From contig JBLHMB010000022.1 in NCBI GenBank assembly GCA_047621665.1, forward strand, positions 1 to 52,099: 52,099 nt of DNA, given 5' to 3'. Below the pieces are notes generated by a model. That model was not told the DNA's origin, ran no database searches, and saw only the letters and a program-made list of their open reading frames with translations. Of this stretch, positions 43,494 to 52,099 are shown piece by piece. Source of the DNA: Actimicrobium sp047621665. GTDB taxonomy: Bacteria > Pseudomonadota > Gammaproteobacteria > Burkholderiales > Burkholderiaceae_D. The first letter of the stretch is position 1. Every line of letters starts with the position of its first letter. The position numbers were made by a program, and so were the translations under genes.

Positions 43494-44546
43494 TCATGAT
43501 TCAACACTCAGGACGCGGCGGATTTCGTCAGTCTTGAAACCCAGCGCCATCGGCCGGCGTACACCGGGCAGGGCGACGACATCATAGAGCTCGTCAACCA
43601 CGCCTTCGATACGCAGCCAGTGCACCACGTCACCGGAGCGCAGGTCGATCACTTGCACGCCGCAGCGCGGCCCGGCCTGGCGTGCCTGCAGGTTGGCTTC
43701 CAGCGGCAGGCCGCTGAAGGTCTTGTTATGACGGGGCCTGGATAGCCCGACCAGCGCAAAATCGCCATGAAAACTCAGTCCGCGCAGATAGCCGGCGCAA
43801 AACGTCACGGGTACGAAACGTCCGGCCTGCGGTTCGATGTAACCGAATTCGCCAGTACCGGAATTGCAAAGCCAGAGCTTGCCCTGATGCCAGCGCGGGG
43901 AGTGCGGCATCGACAGCCCGCTGGCGACAATCGCATTGCTTTGGACATCGACCACAACGCCGCCATTGACACGATGATCACGCCAGCCATCGACCACATC
44001 AGACTGGCTGACAGCCGTGACATACGCCGGATGGCCATCCTTCATGGCCAGTCCGTTCAAGTGGCAGCGGTCTTCGGCGGCCAGCTTGCTGAGGAACGGC
44101 GGTTGCCAGAGTGGCTTGAAGCTGTGGGTCTCGCTCAGGTTTGCCAGGCAGCCGAAGAGAGTGTTGACGAATATCAGCCGGCCGGCGGCGTCGACCGCCA
44201 TGTCATGGATATCGATGTCACCGGTAGTGTTGCCGACCTGCGGCAGATACAGCCGGTCAAAATCGTCCTGCATCTGGCCCGGTTGAAACAGGTTTTCGAA
44301 ACGCCAAACTTGATGCAGGGTGCTCATGTACAAGCCATTCCCGGTAGCGCACAGGCCCATGCAGCGATTGAAGCTACGCTCGAAGATCGAGATCTCGCCA
44401 TCGCTCTTCAGGCCCAGGAAGAACAGCTTGCCGATCTGATAGGTGGTCAGCGCCATCGACAGTTTTTGTTCATGCATCCAGGCCAGCATCTGGCGCGAGG
44501 TCGTAATTTCAAGAGGCGATACCGGTGCTGCTTCCATGATCGTCAT
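43494..44546 (-). CDS. TIGR03032 family protein
   Basis: A 350-residue protein with the conserved stretches of TIGR03032: LTTYQIGKLFFLG, GDIDIHDMAVD, FVNTLFGCLANLS, LAAEDRCHLNGLAM, GLSMPHSPRWH, NSGTGEFGYI and GDVVHWLRIEGVVDELYDV. The repeated strand pattern suggests a beta-propeller-like fold; enzymatic function is not known. No signal peptide is seen, so it is probably cytoplasmic. Its start overlaps the GT41 gene by 4 bases, which argues for a shared role, perhaps in glycan or adhesin maturation (inference). The DRCHLNG motif with conserved Asp, Arg and His could be an active site. Confidence 0.9.
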   Translation of the reverse strand: MTIMEAAPVSPLEITTSRQMLAWMHEQKLSMALTTYQIGKLFFLGLKSDGEISIFERSFNRCMGLCATGNGLYMSTLHQVWRFENLFQPGQMQDDFDRLYLPQVGNTTGDIDIHDMAVDAAGRLIFVNTLFGCLANLSETHSFKPLWQPPFLSKLAAEDRCHLNGLAMKDGHPAYVTAVSQSDVVDGWRDHRVNGGVVVDVQSNAIVASGLSMPHSPRWHQGKLWLCNSGTGEFGYIEPQAGRFVPVTFCAGYLRGLSFHGDFALVGLSRPRHNKTFSGLPLEANLQARQAGPRCGVQVIDLRSGDVVHWLRIEGVVDELYDVVALPGVRRPMALGFKTDEIRRVLSVES

Positions 44547-46801
44547 GACGTGCTTTCATCGTTAGTGAATTCAACAACATAAGAGTTGGCCTCAATGACG
44601 CGTTCGGTACCGTCATCGCAATAGATTTTCCACATCCGGAAAAACAGTGCCTCCATGTTCCTGACATAGGAGTCGATGGCACACAGGGGCGAGGCCGCCA
44701 TCTTTGCGCGCAGGCTGGCGCGAGCGGCGCGCACGGTGTCACGTTGCTGCGCCAGTTGCACGGCAGCCAGAACGAAGCCATCGGCATCCGCGCCAATCCA
44801 TTCCGGCTGACCCAGGGTATGCAGGAAACTGGTACCCATGCGGCTGACAAAATTACCGCCAGCAAGTGTCACCAGCGGCACACCCATCCAGAGCGCCTGC
44901 AGGCTGGTAGTGCCGCCGTTGTAAGGACTCGGATCAAGAGCGATATCGACGTCGCCGTATTCCTGCATCATCTCGGTCAGGCCGGTGGGTCCGCGCAGGA
45001 TCAGACGCCCGGAGGCCACGCCGTGCCCGGCAAACAAGGCTATAAAGCGTGCCCTTACTTCCTGGTCGCGCAATGACGGCGCTTTTAGCAGCAACAATGC
45101 ATCCGGTACCGCCTGTAGCACGCGTGCCCACAAGGCGATGGTGCAGGAATTCAGCTTCATGGCATTGTTGAATGAGCCAAACACCAGCGGTGCGGCAGTG
45201 GTGCGTGCCGCCGGCAAGGGGTAGTGATCGACCGGCGCCCAGCAAAATACGCTGTCCGGTAATTGCGCCAGCCCTTCTGAAAAGAGTGTTGCGTGATCTG
45301 CCGGTGTCACTACCGGGTCGCCGATGATCCAGTCCATCGTCGTCAGTCCGGTAGAGTGCGGGTAGCCCAGAAAGGTCGCCTGCACCGGTGCAGCGCGCAG
45401 GGCAAACACGCCCAGCCGGTGGGTGCTGGTATGGCCGGCAAGATCGATCAGCAGATCGATGCCATCTGCCAGGATAATGCTGCGCAAGGCGGCGTCGTCC
45501 AGATGCGCGGCGTCGGTCCAGTGGCCGGCGCAAGCCATCGCCTGGCGGGTGTAGGTGTCGTGCATGGTGCCGGTGTAATAGATGCAGATTTCCACTACGC
45601 TGCGTTGGTGACGTTGAAGTATCGGCAGCATGAAGATATTGACCGGATGCTGGCGGTGCAGGTCGCCGGTGATATAGCCGACACGCAGGCGCCGATTGCT
45701 GTTTCGCAGGTTGGGAAAGTCACGCTGCGGCATCACCGCCGCCTCGATCGGTGCGCACAGACGACCATGCAAAGCAGCCACGCCGGCCGGCGTCAGCGTG
45801 TCGTGATAGAGCGAGGTCATGGCGATGCCGGAGGCGAGTCGACTCAGCGGATCACCACCTTGCCGGTAGGCGCGATGCAGGCACTGGAGGTGCCCTCGCG
45901 CGTCGCCCATGCGTCCCCGTAGACCCGCTTCCAGCAGCAACGCTTCAGGATTGTCAGGCTGCAACGTACGTACTTGCTGCAGACTGTCGCGACAATCGGC
46001 CAGGTCATAGACTTCGGACTGAGTTTTCGCCAATGCCAGCCAAATTGGTACCTCGGCGGGTTGCAGCGCCAGCGCCTTGCGTAAAATCGCGATCGCCTCC
46101 TGCCAGTAATTGTGCGCGTAAGCGGCGGCGGCCAACTGTTGCAAAAAAGAAGGATTGGAAGAAAGGGAGGCACGGGAAAATGCTTTTTCTGCAGCTGGAT
46201 GGTTGCCGGTACGGATCAGGGCCTCACCCAGATGCATCATCGATCCATAACGCAACGGGCGGATATCCAGCAAGGCGGAAAAGGCCTTCACCGCACCGGT
46301 CGCATCACCGGCCCGCAAGCGCCAGACTCCTAGCCAGTGATGCGATTCCCCGGCAACCACTTCGAAGCGCACGGCTTGGTCCAACGCGCTCGCAGTGGCG
46401 TCCTGTTGGTCTTGCATGTCGTACAGGCGCGCGAGGTAAAGCCAACTCAGCCAGTCTCCGGAGTCCTGCTTCAGACATGCGGAGAACTGCGCGATGAGTA
46501 CTGCAGCACCTGCCGGATGATCGCGGCCAAACAGCTGATCGCTGGTCACAGGATCTTCCCAGTGTCCTTCATTGAATGCACTCAACTGCGGGTGCAAGCT
46601 TGCATCACAGCGTAAGGCCAGACGCGCCGCATAGGCTGCCTGCCAAGGCATACCGTCGCGCGCATAGGCGCGGGACAGTGCCAGCCAGACCTGCGGCGCG
46701 TTGACCGATACCCGTAGCGCCTTCCAGTAAGATGAAATTGTCGTCGGGGATAGTGTCGTCACAATAGCCGCATGGCAAATGAATAAGTACAAATAGTACA
46801 T
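44543..46801 (-). CDS. TPR protein with GT41 (O-GlcNAc transferase/SPINDLY-like) domain
   Basis: A 752-residue protein. Residues about 25-310 form TPR-like repeats (for example around WLALAKTQSEVYDLADCRDSLQQV), and about 370-735 form an OGT-type glycosyltransferase. The domain starts RRLRVGYITGDLHRQHPVN, where H385 matches the OGT active-site His, and continues with IDLAGHTSTHRLGVFALR, FGSFNNAMKLN (nucleotide-sugar Lys) and DPSPYNGGTTSLQALWMGVP. Bacterial GT41 enzymes glycosylate proteins with a sugar from a nucleotide donor. It sits directly downstream of the giant adhesin and overlaps TIGR03032, so the adhesin is the obvious candidate substrate (inference). The first 15 residues are hydrophobic and the start is uncertain. 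Confidence 0.93.
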   Translation of the reverse strand: MYYLYLFICHAAIVTTLSPTTISSYWKALRVSVNAPQVWLALSRAYARDGMPWQAAYAARLALRCDASLHPQLSAFNEGHWEDPVTSDQLFGRDHPAGAAVLIAQFSACLKQDSGDWLSWLYLARLYDMQDQQDATASALDQAVRFEVVAGESHHWLGVWRLRAGDATGAVKAFSALLDIRPLRYGSMMHLGEALIRTGNHPAAEKAFSRASLSSNPSFLQQLAAAAYAHNYWQEAIAILRKALALQPAEVPIWLALAKTQSEVYDLADCRDSLQQVRTLQPDNPEALLLEAGLRGRMGDARGHLQCLHRAYRQGGDPLSRLASGIAMTSLYHDTLTPAGVAALHGRLCAPIEAAVMPQRDFPNLRNSNRRLRVGYITGDLHRQHPVNIFMLPILQRHQRSVVEICIYYTGTMHDTYTRQAMACAGHWTDAAHLDDAALRSIILADGIDLLIDLAGHTSTHRLGVFALRAAPVQATFLGYPHSTGLTTMDWIIGDPVVTPADHATLFSEGLAQLPDSVFCWAPVDHYPLPAARTTAAPLVFGSFNNAMKLNSCTIALWARVLQAVPDALLLLKAPSLRDQEVRARFIALFAGHGVASGRLILRGPTGLTEMMQEYGDVDIALDPSPYNGGTTSLQALWMGVPLVTLAGGNFVSRMGTSFLHTLGQPEWIGADADGFVLAAVQLAQQRDTVRAARASLRAKMAASPLCAIDSYVRNMEALFFRMWKIYCDDGTERVIEANSYVVEFTNDESTS

Positions 46802-46822
46802 TGCAACTATTGTTTATTGGTA

Positions 46823-46846
46823 ATGATTCATATCGTAAAGAATCAT
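46823..46846. promoter_or_regulatory. Inverted repeat upstream of the GT41 gene
   Basis: ATGATTC (46823-46829) and GAATCAT (46840-46846) form a perfect inverted repeat with a 10-base spacer, 21-45 bases upstream of the GT41 start codon on the minus strand. Such symmetry suits a dimeric regulator; its identity is unknown. A weak RNA hairpin is the alternative. Confidence 0.35.
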
Positions 46847-46931
46847 GCTTCTTGCTGCAGTTACAGAGACGTTTGCCAAGCCCCACGTAATACATTGCCG
46901 GCATCGCACTGTCGGCTCAGGGAGCGCGATC

Positions 46932-49900
46932 CTAAATGACAGTGCGGGTCAACGCCGTATCGATCAGTAGTTGGGCAAAGGTTCCCTGGTTGTAGACGTC
47001 ATAGGTATGCCCGCCGTTGGTGACCGTGCCCACAGAGCTCCCCCAACCGACGGCGTTGACTACGTCGCCTGTATTGCCATCGATAACCAGTTGATGGCGC
47101 TGCTCTGGATTGGCACCGTTAGCGCCGCCAGCTTTAAGGGTGTACGTGCCATTCACCCAGCCGTTGGCGTTGTTGAAGTTGTTCATGCCGGTCATGTCGA
47201 GCACATCCTTGAGGCTGATGTTCAGCGTGTTGTTACCGCTGCCCGTCAGGTCAATGCGTTCGATCGATTCAATGCGCGAGGTGCTGTTTGGCGAGCTAGC
47301 TCCCTGGTTGGCGATGCCGGTGAGATCCAGCGTGATGCCTGCGCCTTGCAGGCTGAGCGTATCGATCCCGCTGCCGCCGTCGATGCGCGCCAGCTGGACC
47401 GTGTTGCCACCGGCGCCAAAGCTGGCGGCAAGTGCGGTGACGTTACCGGCGTTAATGACGATGGTGTCATTGCCCGCGCCGCTATACAGCACATCGGCCC
47501 CACCAGCACCGATGAGGGTGTCGTTGCCAGCGCCTCCAACCAGCGTCTCGGCGGCGCTGGTGCCAGTTAGCGTGTCATCACCGCTGGTACCCAGTTGATC
47601 GACAGCGGTCTGATAAAACACTCCTGCGGTCGAGCCGAATATCACGTAGCTACGTCCGGCATCGACACCGCTGGCGGGATCGCTGACGTAGCCGCCGACG
47701 ATCAGGTCGCTCAACCCGTCTCCATTGACGTCCCCGGCGCTGGCCACGCTGTAGCCGCTTTGGTCACCTGCACACTGGCCGTTGATGACAAAGCCGCCCG
47801 AGCCCGCTGCGATGGCGGAGAGGTCAACGGCGCTGGTATCCGTTTTGCCGAAAACGACATAGCTGCGGCCGGCATCGGTGCCGGCCGCAGGATCGCTGCG
47901 GCGTGACCCGACGATCAGATCACTCAAGCCGTCGCCGTTGACGTCTCCGGCACTGGTTACACAAAAACCGTTTTGATCGCCGGCACACTGGCCGTTGATC
48001 ACGAAGCCTCCCGACCCCGCCGCAATCGCCGAGAGGTCGACGGCACTAATGCCGGCTTTGCCGAACACCACATAGCTGCGCCCGGCATTGCTGCCGGAAG
48101 CGGGATCGCTTTGATGTGCCCCGACGATCAGGTCGCTCAATCCGTCACCGTTGACGTCCCCGGCGCTATTGACGCTAACGCCGCTATAGTCAGAGGCACC
48201 CTGACCATTAATCACGAAGCCACCAGTCCCTGTCGCAATCGCCGAGAGATTGATCGCGCCCGTACCGGCTTTGCCAAACACGACGTAGCTGCGTCCGGCA
48301 TTCGTGCCGGCAGTGGGGTCACTGAGAAATGCGCCGACAATCAGGTCACTTAATCCGTCGCCGTTGACGTCCCCGGCACTGGTTACCTTATTGCCGCTTG
48401 AATCGTTTGCACATTGGCCATTGATGACAAAACCTCCTGTACCCCCTGCAATCGTCGACAGGTCGATGGTGTTACTGTCAGTTTTGCCGAACACCACGTA
48501 ACTACGGCCGGCATTGCTGCCGGCTGTCGGGTCGCTTTTCCATGCCCCGACGACCAGGTCACTCAATCCATCGCCATTGACGTCCCCGGCACCACTGACA
48601 GAAAAACCATTCTGGTCACCTGCACACTGGCCATTGATGACAAAGCCTCCCACGCCGGTTGCGATGGCAGAGAGGTCAATGGCGTTGGTATCGGTTTTGC
48701 CGAACACCACATAGCTGCGTCCAGCCTTGAGTCCAGCGGCGGCTGTACCGTATTTTGCCCCGATGATCAGATCACTCAGACCATCGCCATTGATGTCCCC
48801 GATACTATTGACGCCACTCGTGCCATAGCTGGTCCTGTCGCTTGCACCCTGACCATTGATGACAAAGCCTCCCACGCCTGTTGCGATGGCAGAGAGGTCA
48901 ATGGCGTTGGTGCCCGTTTTGCCGAACACCACATAGCTGCGCCCGGCATTGGAGCCGGCGGCGGGGTCACTGAGGTATGCCCCGATGATCAGGTCATTCA
49001 AGCCGTCTCCGTTGACATCTCCGGCGCTATTCACAGTACAACCGCTTTTGTCACCGGCGCACTGACCGTTGATGACGAAGCCGCCTATGCCGGCTGCGAT
49101 GACTGACAACTCGATGGCAATTAGCGTATCCACGCTCAGGGCTAACTGGGTAGCAGCGATGTTGGCGTTACCTGCAGCATCGGTAAAAGTGGCACCGGCC
49201 ACATCGATGGTTGCCGGCGTATTGCTGTTGGTATTGGGCGTGAAGGTGGCGGTATAGACGGTGCTGCTGATCGTAGTGAAGCTGCTGAGAGAACCTCCCG
49301 CGACGCTGATGTCGCCGACTGCAAAGTTGCTGGCTGCCTCACTCAGCGTGAAGGTCAATGTGGCAGCTTCGCCTACGCTGAGGGCGCTGTCATTGCTGGT
49401 GATGACGACCGTGGGCGCTTGCGTGTCGACGCTCAAGCTCAATTGAGTGGCAGCGATGTTGGCGTTGCCCGCAGCATCGGTAAAAGTGGCACCGGCTACA
49501 TCGATGGTTGCCGGCGTATTGCTGTTGGCATTGGGCGTGAAGGTCGCGGTGTAGACGGTGCTGCTGATCGTAGTGAAGCCGCTGAGCGTGCCGCCTGTGA
49601 CGCTGATGTCACCAGCTGCAAAGTTGCTGGCTGCTTCGCTCAATGTAAAAGTCAGCGTAGCCATTTCACCAATGTTCAAGGCGCTGTCGTTGCTGGTGAT
49701 GACGATCGTGGGCGCTTGCGTATCGACGCTCAAGCTCAATTGAGTGGCAGCGATGTTGGCGTTGCCCGCAGCATCGGTAAAGGTGGCGCCGGCCACATCG
49801 ATGGTTGCCGGTGTATTGCTGTTGGTGGTGGGCGTGAAGGTGGCGGTGTAGACGGTGCTGCTGATCGTAGTGAAGCCGCTGAGCGCGCCGCCTGTGACGC

Positions 49901-52099
49901 TGATGTCACCAGCTGCAAAGTTGCTGGCTGCTTCGCTCAATGTAAAAGTCAGCGTAGCCATTTCTCCAATGTTCAAGGCACTGTCGTTGCTGGTGATGAC
50001 GACCGTGGGCGCTTGCGTATCGACGCTCAAGCTCAATTGAGTGGCAGCAGTGTTGGCATTACCCGCAGCATCGGTAAAAGTGGCACCGGCCACATCGATG
50101 GTTGCCGGCGTATTGCTGTTGGCGGTGGGCGTGAAGGTGGCGGTGTAGACGGTGCTGCTGATCGTAGTGAAGCCGCTGAGCGCGCCGCCTGTGACGCTGA
50201 TGTCACCAGCTGCAAAGTTGCTGGCTGCTTCGCTCAATGTAAAAGTCAGCGTAGCCATTTCACCAATGTTCAAGGCGCTGTCGTTGCTGGTGATGACGAC
50301 CGTGGGCGCTTGCGTGTCGACGTTCAAGCTCAATTGAGTGGCAGCGATGTTGGCGTTGCCCGCAGCATCGGTAAAGGTGGCGCCGGCCACATCAATGGTT
50401 GCCGGCGTATTGCTGTTGGCGGTGGGCGTGAAGGTGGCGGTACAGACGGTGCTGCTGATCGTGTTGAAGCCGCTGAGAATGCCGCCCGTGACGCTGATGT
50501 CACCGACTGCAAAGTTGTTCGCTGCTTCGCTCAATGTAAAAGTCAGCGTAGCCATTTCGCCGATACTCAAGGCGATGTCATTGCTGGTGATGACGACCGT
50601 GGGTGCTTGCGTATCGACGCTCAAGCTCAACTGGGTTGCAGCGGTGTTGGCGTTACCCGCAGCATCGGTAAAAGTGGCACCGGCTACATCGATGGTTGCC
50701 GGCGTATTGCTGTTGGTATTGGGCGTGAAGATGGCGGTGTAGACGGTGCCGCTGACGGTGGAAAATCCGCTGAGAGAACCTCCCGCGACGCTGATGTCAC
50801 CGACTGTAAAGTTGTTGGCTGCCTCACTCAGAGTGAAGGTCAATGTGGCAGCTTCGCCTACGCTGAGGGCACTGTCATTGCTGGTGATGACGACCGTGGG
50901 AGCCAGCGTGTCGACGTTTAAGCTCAATTGAGTGGCAGCGGTGTTGGTGTTACCAGCGGCATTGGTAAAAGTGGCACCGGCTACATCGATAGTGGCCGGT
51001 GTATTGCTGTTAAGAGTGGGCGTGAAGGTGGCGGTATAGACGGTGCTGCTGATCGTGTTGAAGCCGCTGAGGATGCCGCCCGTGACGCTGATGTCACCGG
51101 CTGCAAAGTTGCTTGCTGCCTCACTCAGCGTGAAGGTGAGTGTGGCCGTTTCACCTACGCTGAGGGCGCTGTCATTGCTGGTGATGACGACCGTGGGAGC
51201 GAGCGTATCGACGCTCAGACCCAACTGCGTGGCAGCAGTGTTGGCGTTGCCCGCAGCATCGGTAAAAGTGGCACCGGCCACATTGATGGTTGCCGGCGTA
51301 TTGCTGTTGGCGGTGGGCGTAAAGGTCGCGGTGTAGAGGGTGCTGCTAACGGAAGTGAAGCCGCTGAGCACGCCGCCCGTGACGCTGATGTCACCGGCTG
51401 CAAAGTTGCTTGCTGCCTCACTCAGCGTGAAGGTCAATGTGGCAGTTTCGCCTACGCTGAGGGCGCTGTCATTGCTGGTGATGACGACCGTGGGAGCCAG
51501 CGTGTCGACGTTTAAGCTCAATTGAGTGGCAGCGGTGTTGGTGTTACCAGCGGCATTGGTAAAAGTGGCACCGGCTACATCGATAGTGGCCGGGGTATTG
51601 CTGTTGGCGGTGGGCGTGAAGGTGGCGGTATAGACGGTGCCGCTGACCGTAGTAAATCCGCTGAGAGAGCCGCCCGCGACGCTGATGTCACCGGCTGCAA
51701 AGTTGCTGGCTGCCTCACTCAGCGTGAAGGTCAATGTGGCCGTTTCACCTACGCTGAGGGCGCTGTCATTGCTGGTGATGACGACCGTGGGCGCTTGCGT
51801 CTCGACGCTCAATCTCAATTGAGTGGCAGCGATGTTGGCGTTGCCAGCGGCATCGGTGAAGGCGCTCCCAGCCACATCGACGGTGGCCGGCGTGGTGCTG
51901 TTGGCGGTGGGCGTGAAGGTGGCGGTGTAGACGGTGCCGCTGACCGTAGTGAAGCCGCTGAGAGAGCCGCCCGTGACGCTGATGTCACCTGCCGAAAAGT
52001 TGCTGGCGGCTTCGTTCAGCGTAAAAGTCAGCATGGCTACTTTACCCGCCCTCAGCGTACTGTCATTGCTGGTGATTACTACCGTGGGTGCTGCCGTAT
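46932..52099 (-). CDS. Giant repeat adhesin with Ig-like, FG-GAP and RTX regions (N-terminus beyond window)
   Basis: The frame is open from the right edge to the stop at 46932: 1,722 codons visible, N-terminus outside the window. Order from the visible side: ten 99-residue Big_12-type Ig-like repeats (APTVVITSNDSALSVGE...), seven FG-GAP repeats of about 71 residues, each with a calcium-type loop (DVNGDGLSD), and an RTX stretch near 47460-47600 (GTSGDDTLTG, GGAGNDTLIGAGGAD). A 150-residue C-terminal region follows, probably the type I secretion signal. This is the architecture of type I-secreted, calcium-dependent surface adhesins. No secretion genes are in the window. Cysteines occur in the FG-GAP part, unusual for RTX proteins. 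The GT41 gene follows after 130 bases. Confidence 0.94.
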   Translation of the reverse strand, partial: TAAPTVVITSNDSTLRAGKVAMLTFTLNEAASNFSAGDISVTGGSLSGFTTVSGTVYTATFTPTANSTTPATVDVAGSAFTDAAGNANIAATQLRLSVETQAPTVVITSNDSALSVGETATLTFTLSEAASNFAAGDISVAGGSLSGFTTVSGTVYTATFTPTANSNTPATIDVAGATFTNAAGNTNTAATQLSLNVDTLAPTVVITSNDSALSVGETATLTFTLSEAASNFAAGDISVTGGVLSGFTSVSSTLYTATFTPTANSNTPATINVAGATFTDAAGNANTAATQLGLSVDTLAPTVVITSNDSALSVGETATLTFTLSEAASNFAAGDISVTGGILSGFNTISSTVYTATFTPTLNSNTPATIDVAGATFTNAAGNTNTAATQLSLNVDTLAPTVVITSNDSALSVGEAATLTFTLSEAANNFTVGDISVAGGSLSGFSTVSGTVYTAIFTPNTNSNTPATIDVAGATFTDAAGNANTAATQLSLSVDTQAPTVVITSNDIALSIGEMATLTFTLSEAANNFAVGDISVTGGILSGFNTISSTVCTATFTPTANSNTPATIDVAGATFTDAAGNANIAATQLSLNVDTQAPTVVITSNDSALNIGEMATLTFTLSEAASNFAAGDISVTGGALSGFTTISSTVYTATFTPTANSNTPATIDVAGATFTDAAGNANTAATQLSLSVDTQAPTVVITSNDSALNIGEMATLTFTLSEAASNFAAGDISVTGGALSGFTTISSTVYTATFTPTTNSNTPATIDVAGATFTDAAGNANIAATQLSLSVDTQAPTIVITSNDSALNIGEMATLTFTLSEAASNFAAGDISVTGGTLSGFTTISSTVYTATFTPNANSNTPATIDVAGATFTDAAGNANIAATQLSLSVDTQAPTVVITSNDSALSVGEAATLTFTLSEAASNFAVGDISVAGGSLSSFTTISSTVYTATFTPNTNSNTPATIDVAGATFTDAAGNANIAATQLALSVDTLIAIELSVIAAGIGGFVINGQCAGDKSGCTVNSAGDVNGDGLNDLIIGAYLSDPAAGSNAGRSYVVFGKTGTNAIDLSAIATGVGGFVINGQGASDRTSYGTSGVNSIGDINGDGLSDLIIGAKYGTAAAGLKAGRSYVVFGKTDTNAIDLSAIATGVGGFVINGQCAGDQNGFSVSGAGDVNGDGLSDLVVGAWKSDPTAGSNAGRSYVVFGKTDSNTIDLSTIAGGTGGFVINGQCANDSSGNKVTSAGDVNGDGLSDLIVGAFLSDPTAGTNAGRSYVVFGKAGTGAINLSAIATGTGGFVINGQGASDYSGVSVNSAGDVNGDGLSDLIVGAHQSDPASGSNAGRSYVVFGKAGISAVDLSAIAAGSGGFVINGQCAGDQNGFCVTSAGDVNGDGLSDLIVGSRRSDPAAGTDAGRSYVVFGKTDTSAVDLSAIAAGSGGFVINGQCAGDQSGYSVASAGDVNGDGLSDLIVGGYVSDPASGVDAGRSYVIFGSTAGVFYQTAVDQLGTSGDDTLTGTSAAETLVGGAGNDTLIGAGGADVLYSGAGNDTIVINAGNVTALAASFGAGGNTVQLARIDGGSGIDTLSLQGAGITLDLTGIANQGASSPNSTSRIESIERIDLTGSGNNTLNISLKDVLDMTGMNNFNNANGWVNGTYTLKAGGANGANPEQRHQLVIDGNTGDVVNAVGWGSSVGTVTNGGHTYDVYNQGTFAQLLIDTALTRTVI
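47625..49115 (-). repeat. Seven FG-GAP repeats (one predicted beta-propeller)
   Basis: Seven consecutive units within the adhesin, six of 71 or about 68 residues and one (the second) of 74. Each reads IDLSAIATG-x-GGFVINGQ, then a Ca-binding DVNGDGLSDLIVGA, then DAGRSYVVFGK. Integrin-alpha-type propellers have seven blades, so this array is the exact complement for one closed propeller. Eight cysteines counting one in the Ig region; most are in GQCAGD. Confidence 0.9.
49122..52091 (-). repeat. Ten tandem 297-base repeats encoding Ig-like domains
   Basis: Ten in-register units of exactly 297 bases (99 codons), highly similar at the DNA level. Units differ mainly at a few codons (SALSVGE versus SALNIGEM, SLSGF versus ALSGF or ILSGF). 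Neighbouring units 7, 8 and 9 (counted in protein order) are nearly identical, suggesting recent duplication or gene conversion. The array continues toward the right edge with the end of a further unit. Confidence 0.95.

Noticed and set aside
49419..50921. 500-codon open frame on the plus strand opposite the adhesin repeats
   Set aside because: It is a periodic mirror of the 297-base repeats; the minus frame encodes clear Ig-like domains and the plus frame has no ribosome site or family resemblance.
49122..52091. CRISPR-like regular spacing
   Set aside because: The repeats are 297-base protein-coding units without unique spacers and encode Ig-like domains.

Overview
The window looks like chromosomal DNA of a betaproteobacterium of the order Burkholderiales, most likely family Oxalobacteraceae (inference). 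The clues are the mog-darP-pmbA neighbourhood, the hemC-hemD-hemX-hemY operon next to ppc, and the argH-algZR pairing, together with moderately high GC coding sequence. I see no rRNA, tRNA, CRISPR array, prophage or intact insertion sequence.

Layout. 1-2507: housekeeping genes mogA (cut by the left edge), darP/yjgA and pmbA. 2520-11643: a nine-gene chemosensory locus, all on the minus strand. In transcription order it is an OmpR-type regulator, a membrane-tethered MCP, CheY, a STAS protein, CheA, an MCP with a periplasmic sensor, CheW, CheR and, after a 244-base gap, CheB. There is no CheZ, CheD or flagellar gene. CheA carries an unexpected tandem motif resembling the MshEN c-di-GMP-binding fold. 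11644-12469: an AT-rich, gene-free stretch. 12470-16698: acnA, a small unknown gene and serA. 16784-21253: a complete branched-chain amino acid (Liv) ABC transporter. 21488-23260: a small lipoprotein and a DUF4331 exported protein. 23401-26711: argH, divergent from an algZ/algR-type LytS/LytTR two-component pair.

26803-35169 holds the most unusual part. It contains an exported paralogue of argininosuccinate lyase that has lost a conserved histidine, a solitary 62-base hairpin of REP/MITE appearance, and an operon of a soluble hybrid histidine kinase, a small membrane protein and a double-domain KaiC ATPase. That KaiC lacks the KaiC phosphosites, has no KaiA or KaiB beside it, and the operon is preceded by an FNR/ANR-like site. 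ppc follows. 35322-40037: hemCDXY and ppa, closed by a strong bidirectional terminator. In pseudomonads argH-algZ-algR-hemC-hemD are contiguous; here about 8.6 kb separates algR from hemC.

40405-43408: a collagen-like lipoprotein, then an MCE/Mla-type lipid-transport trio (permease, MCE protein, lipoprotein) with no ATPase gene. 43494-52099 (minus strand): a very large repeat adhesin whose N-terminus lies beyond the right edge, followed by a TPR-GT41 O-GlcNAc-transferase-like protein and a TIGR03032 protein. The visible adhesin has ten 99-residue Ig-like repeats, seven FG-GAP repeats (enough for one beta-propeller) and a C-terminal RTX segment. Gene order suggests a surface adhesin with its own modifying enzyme.
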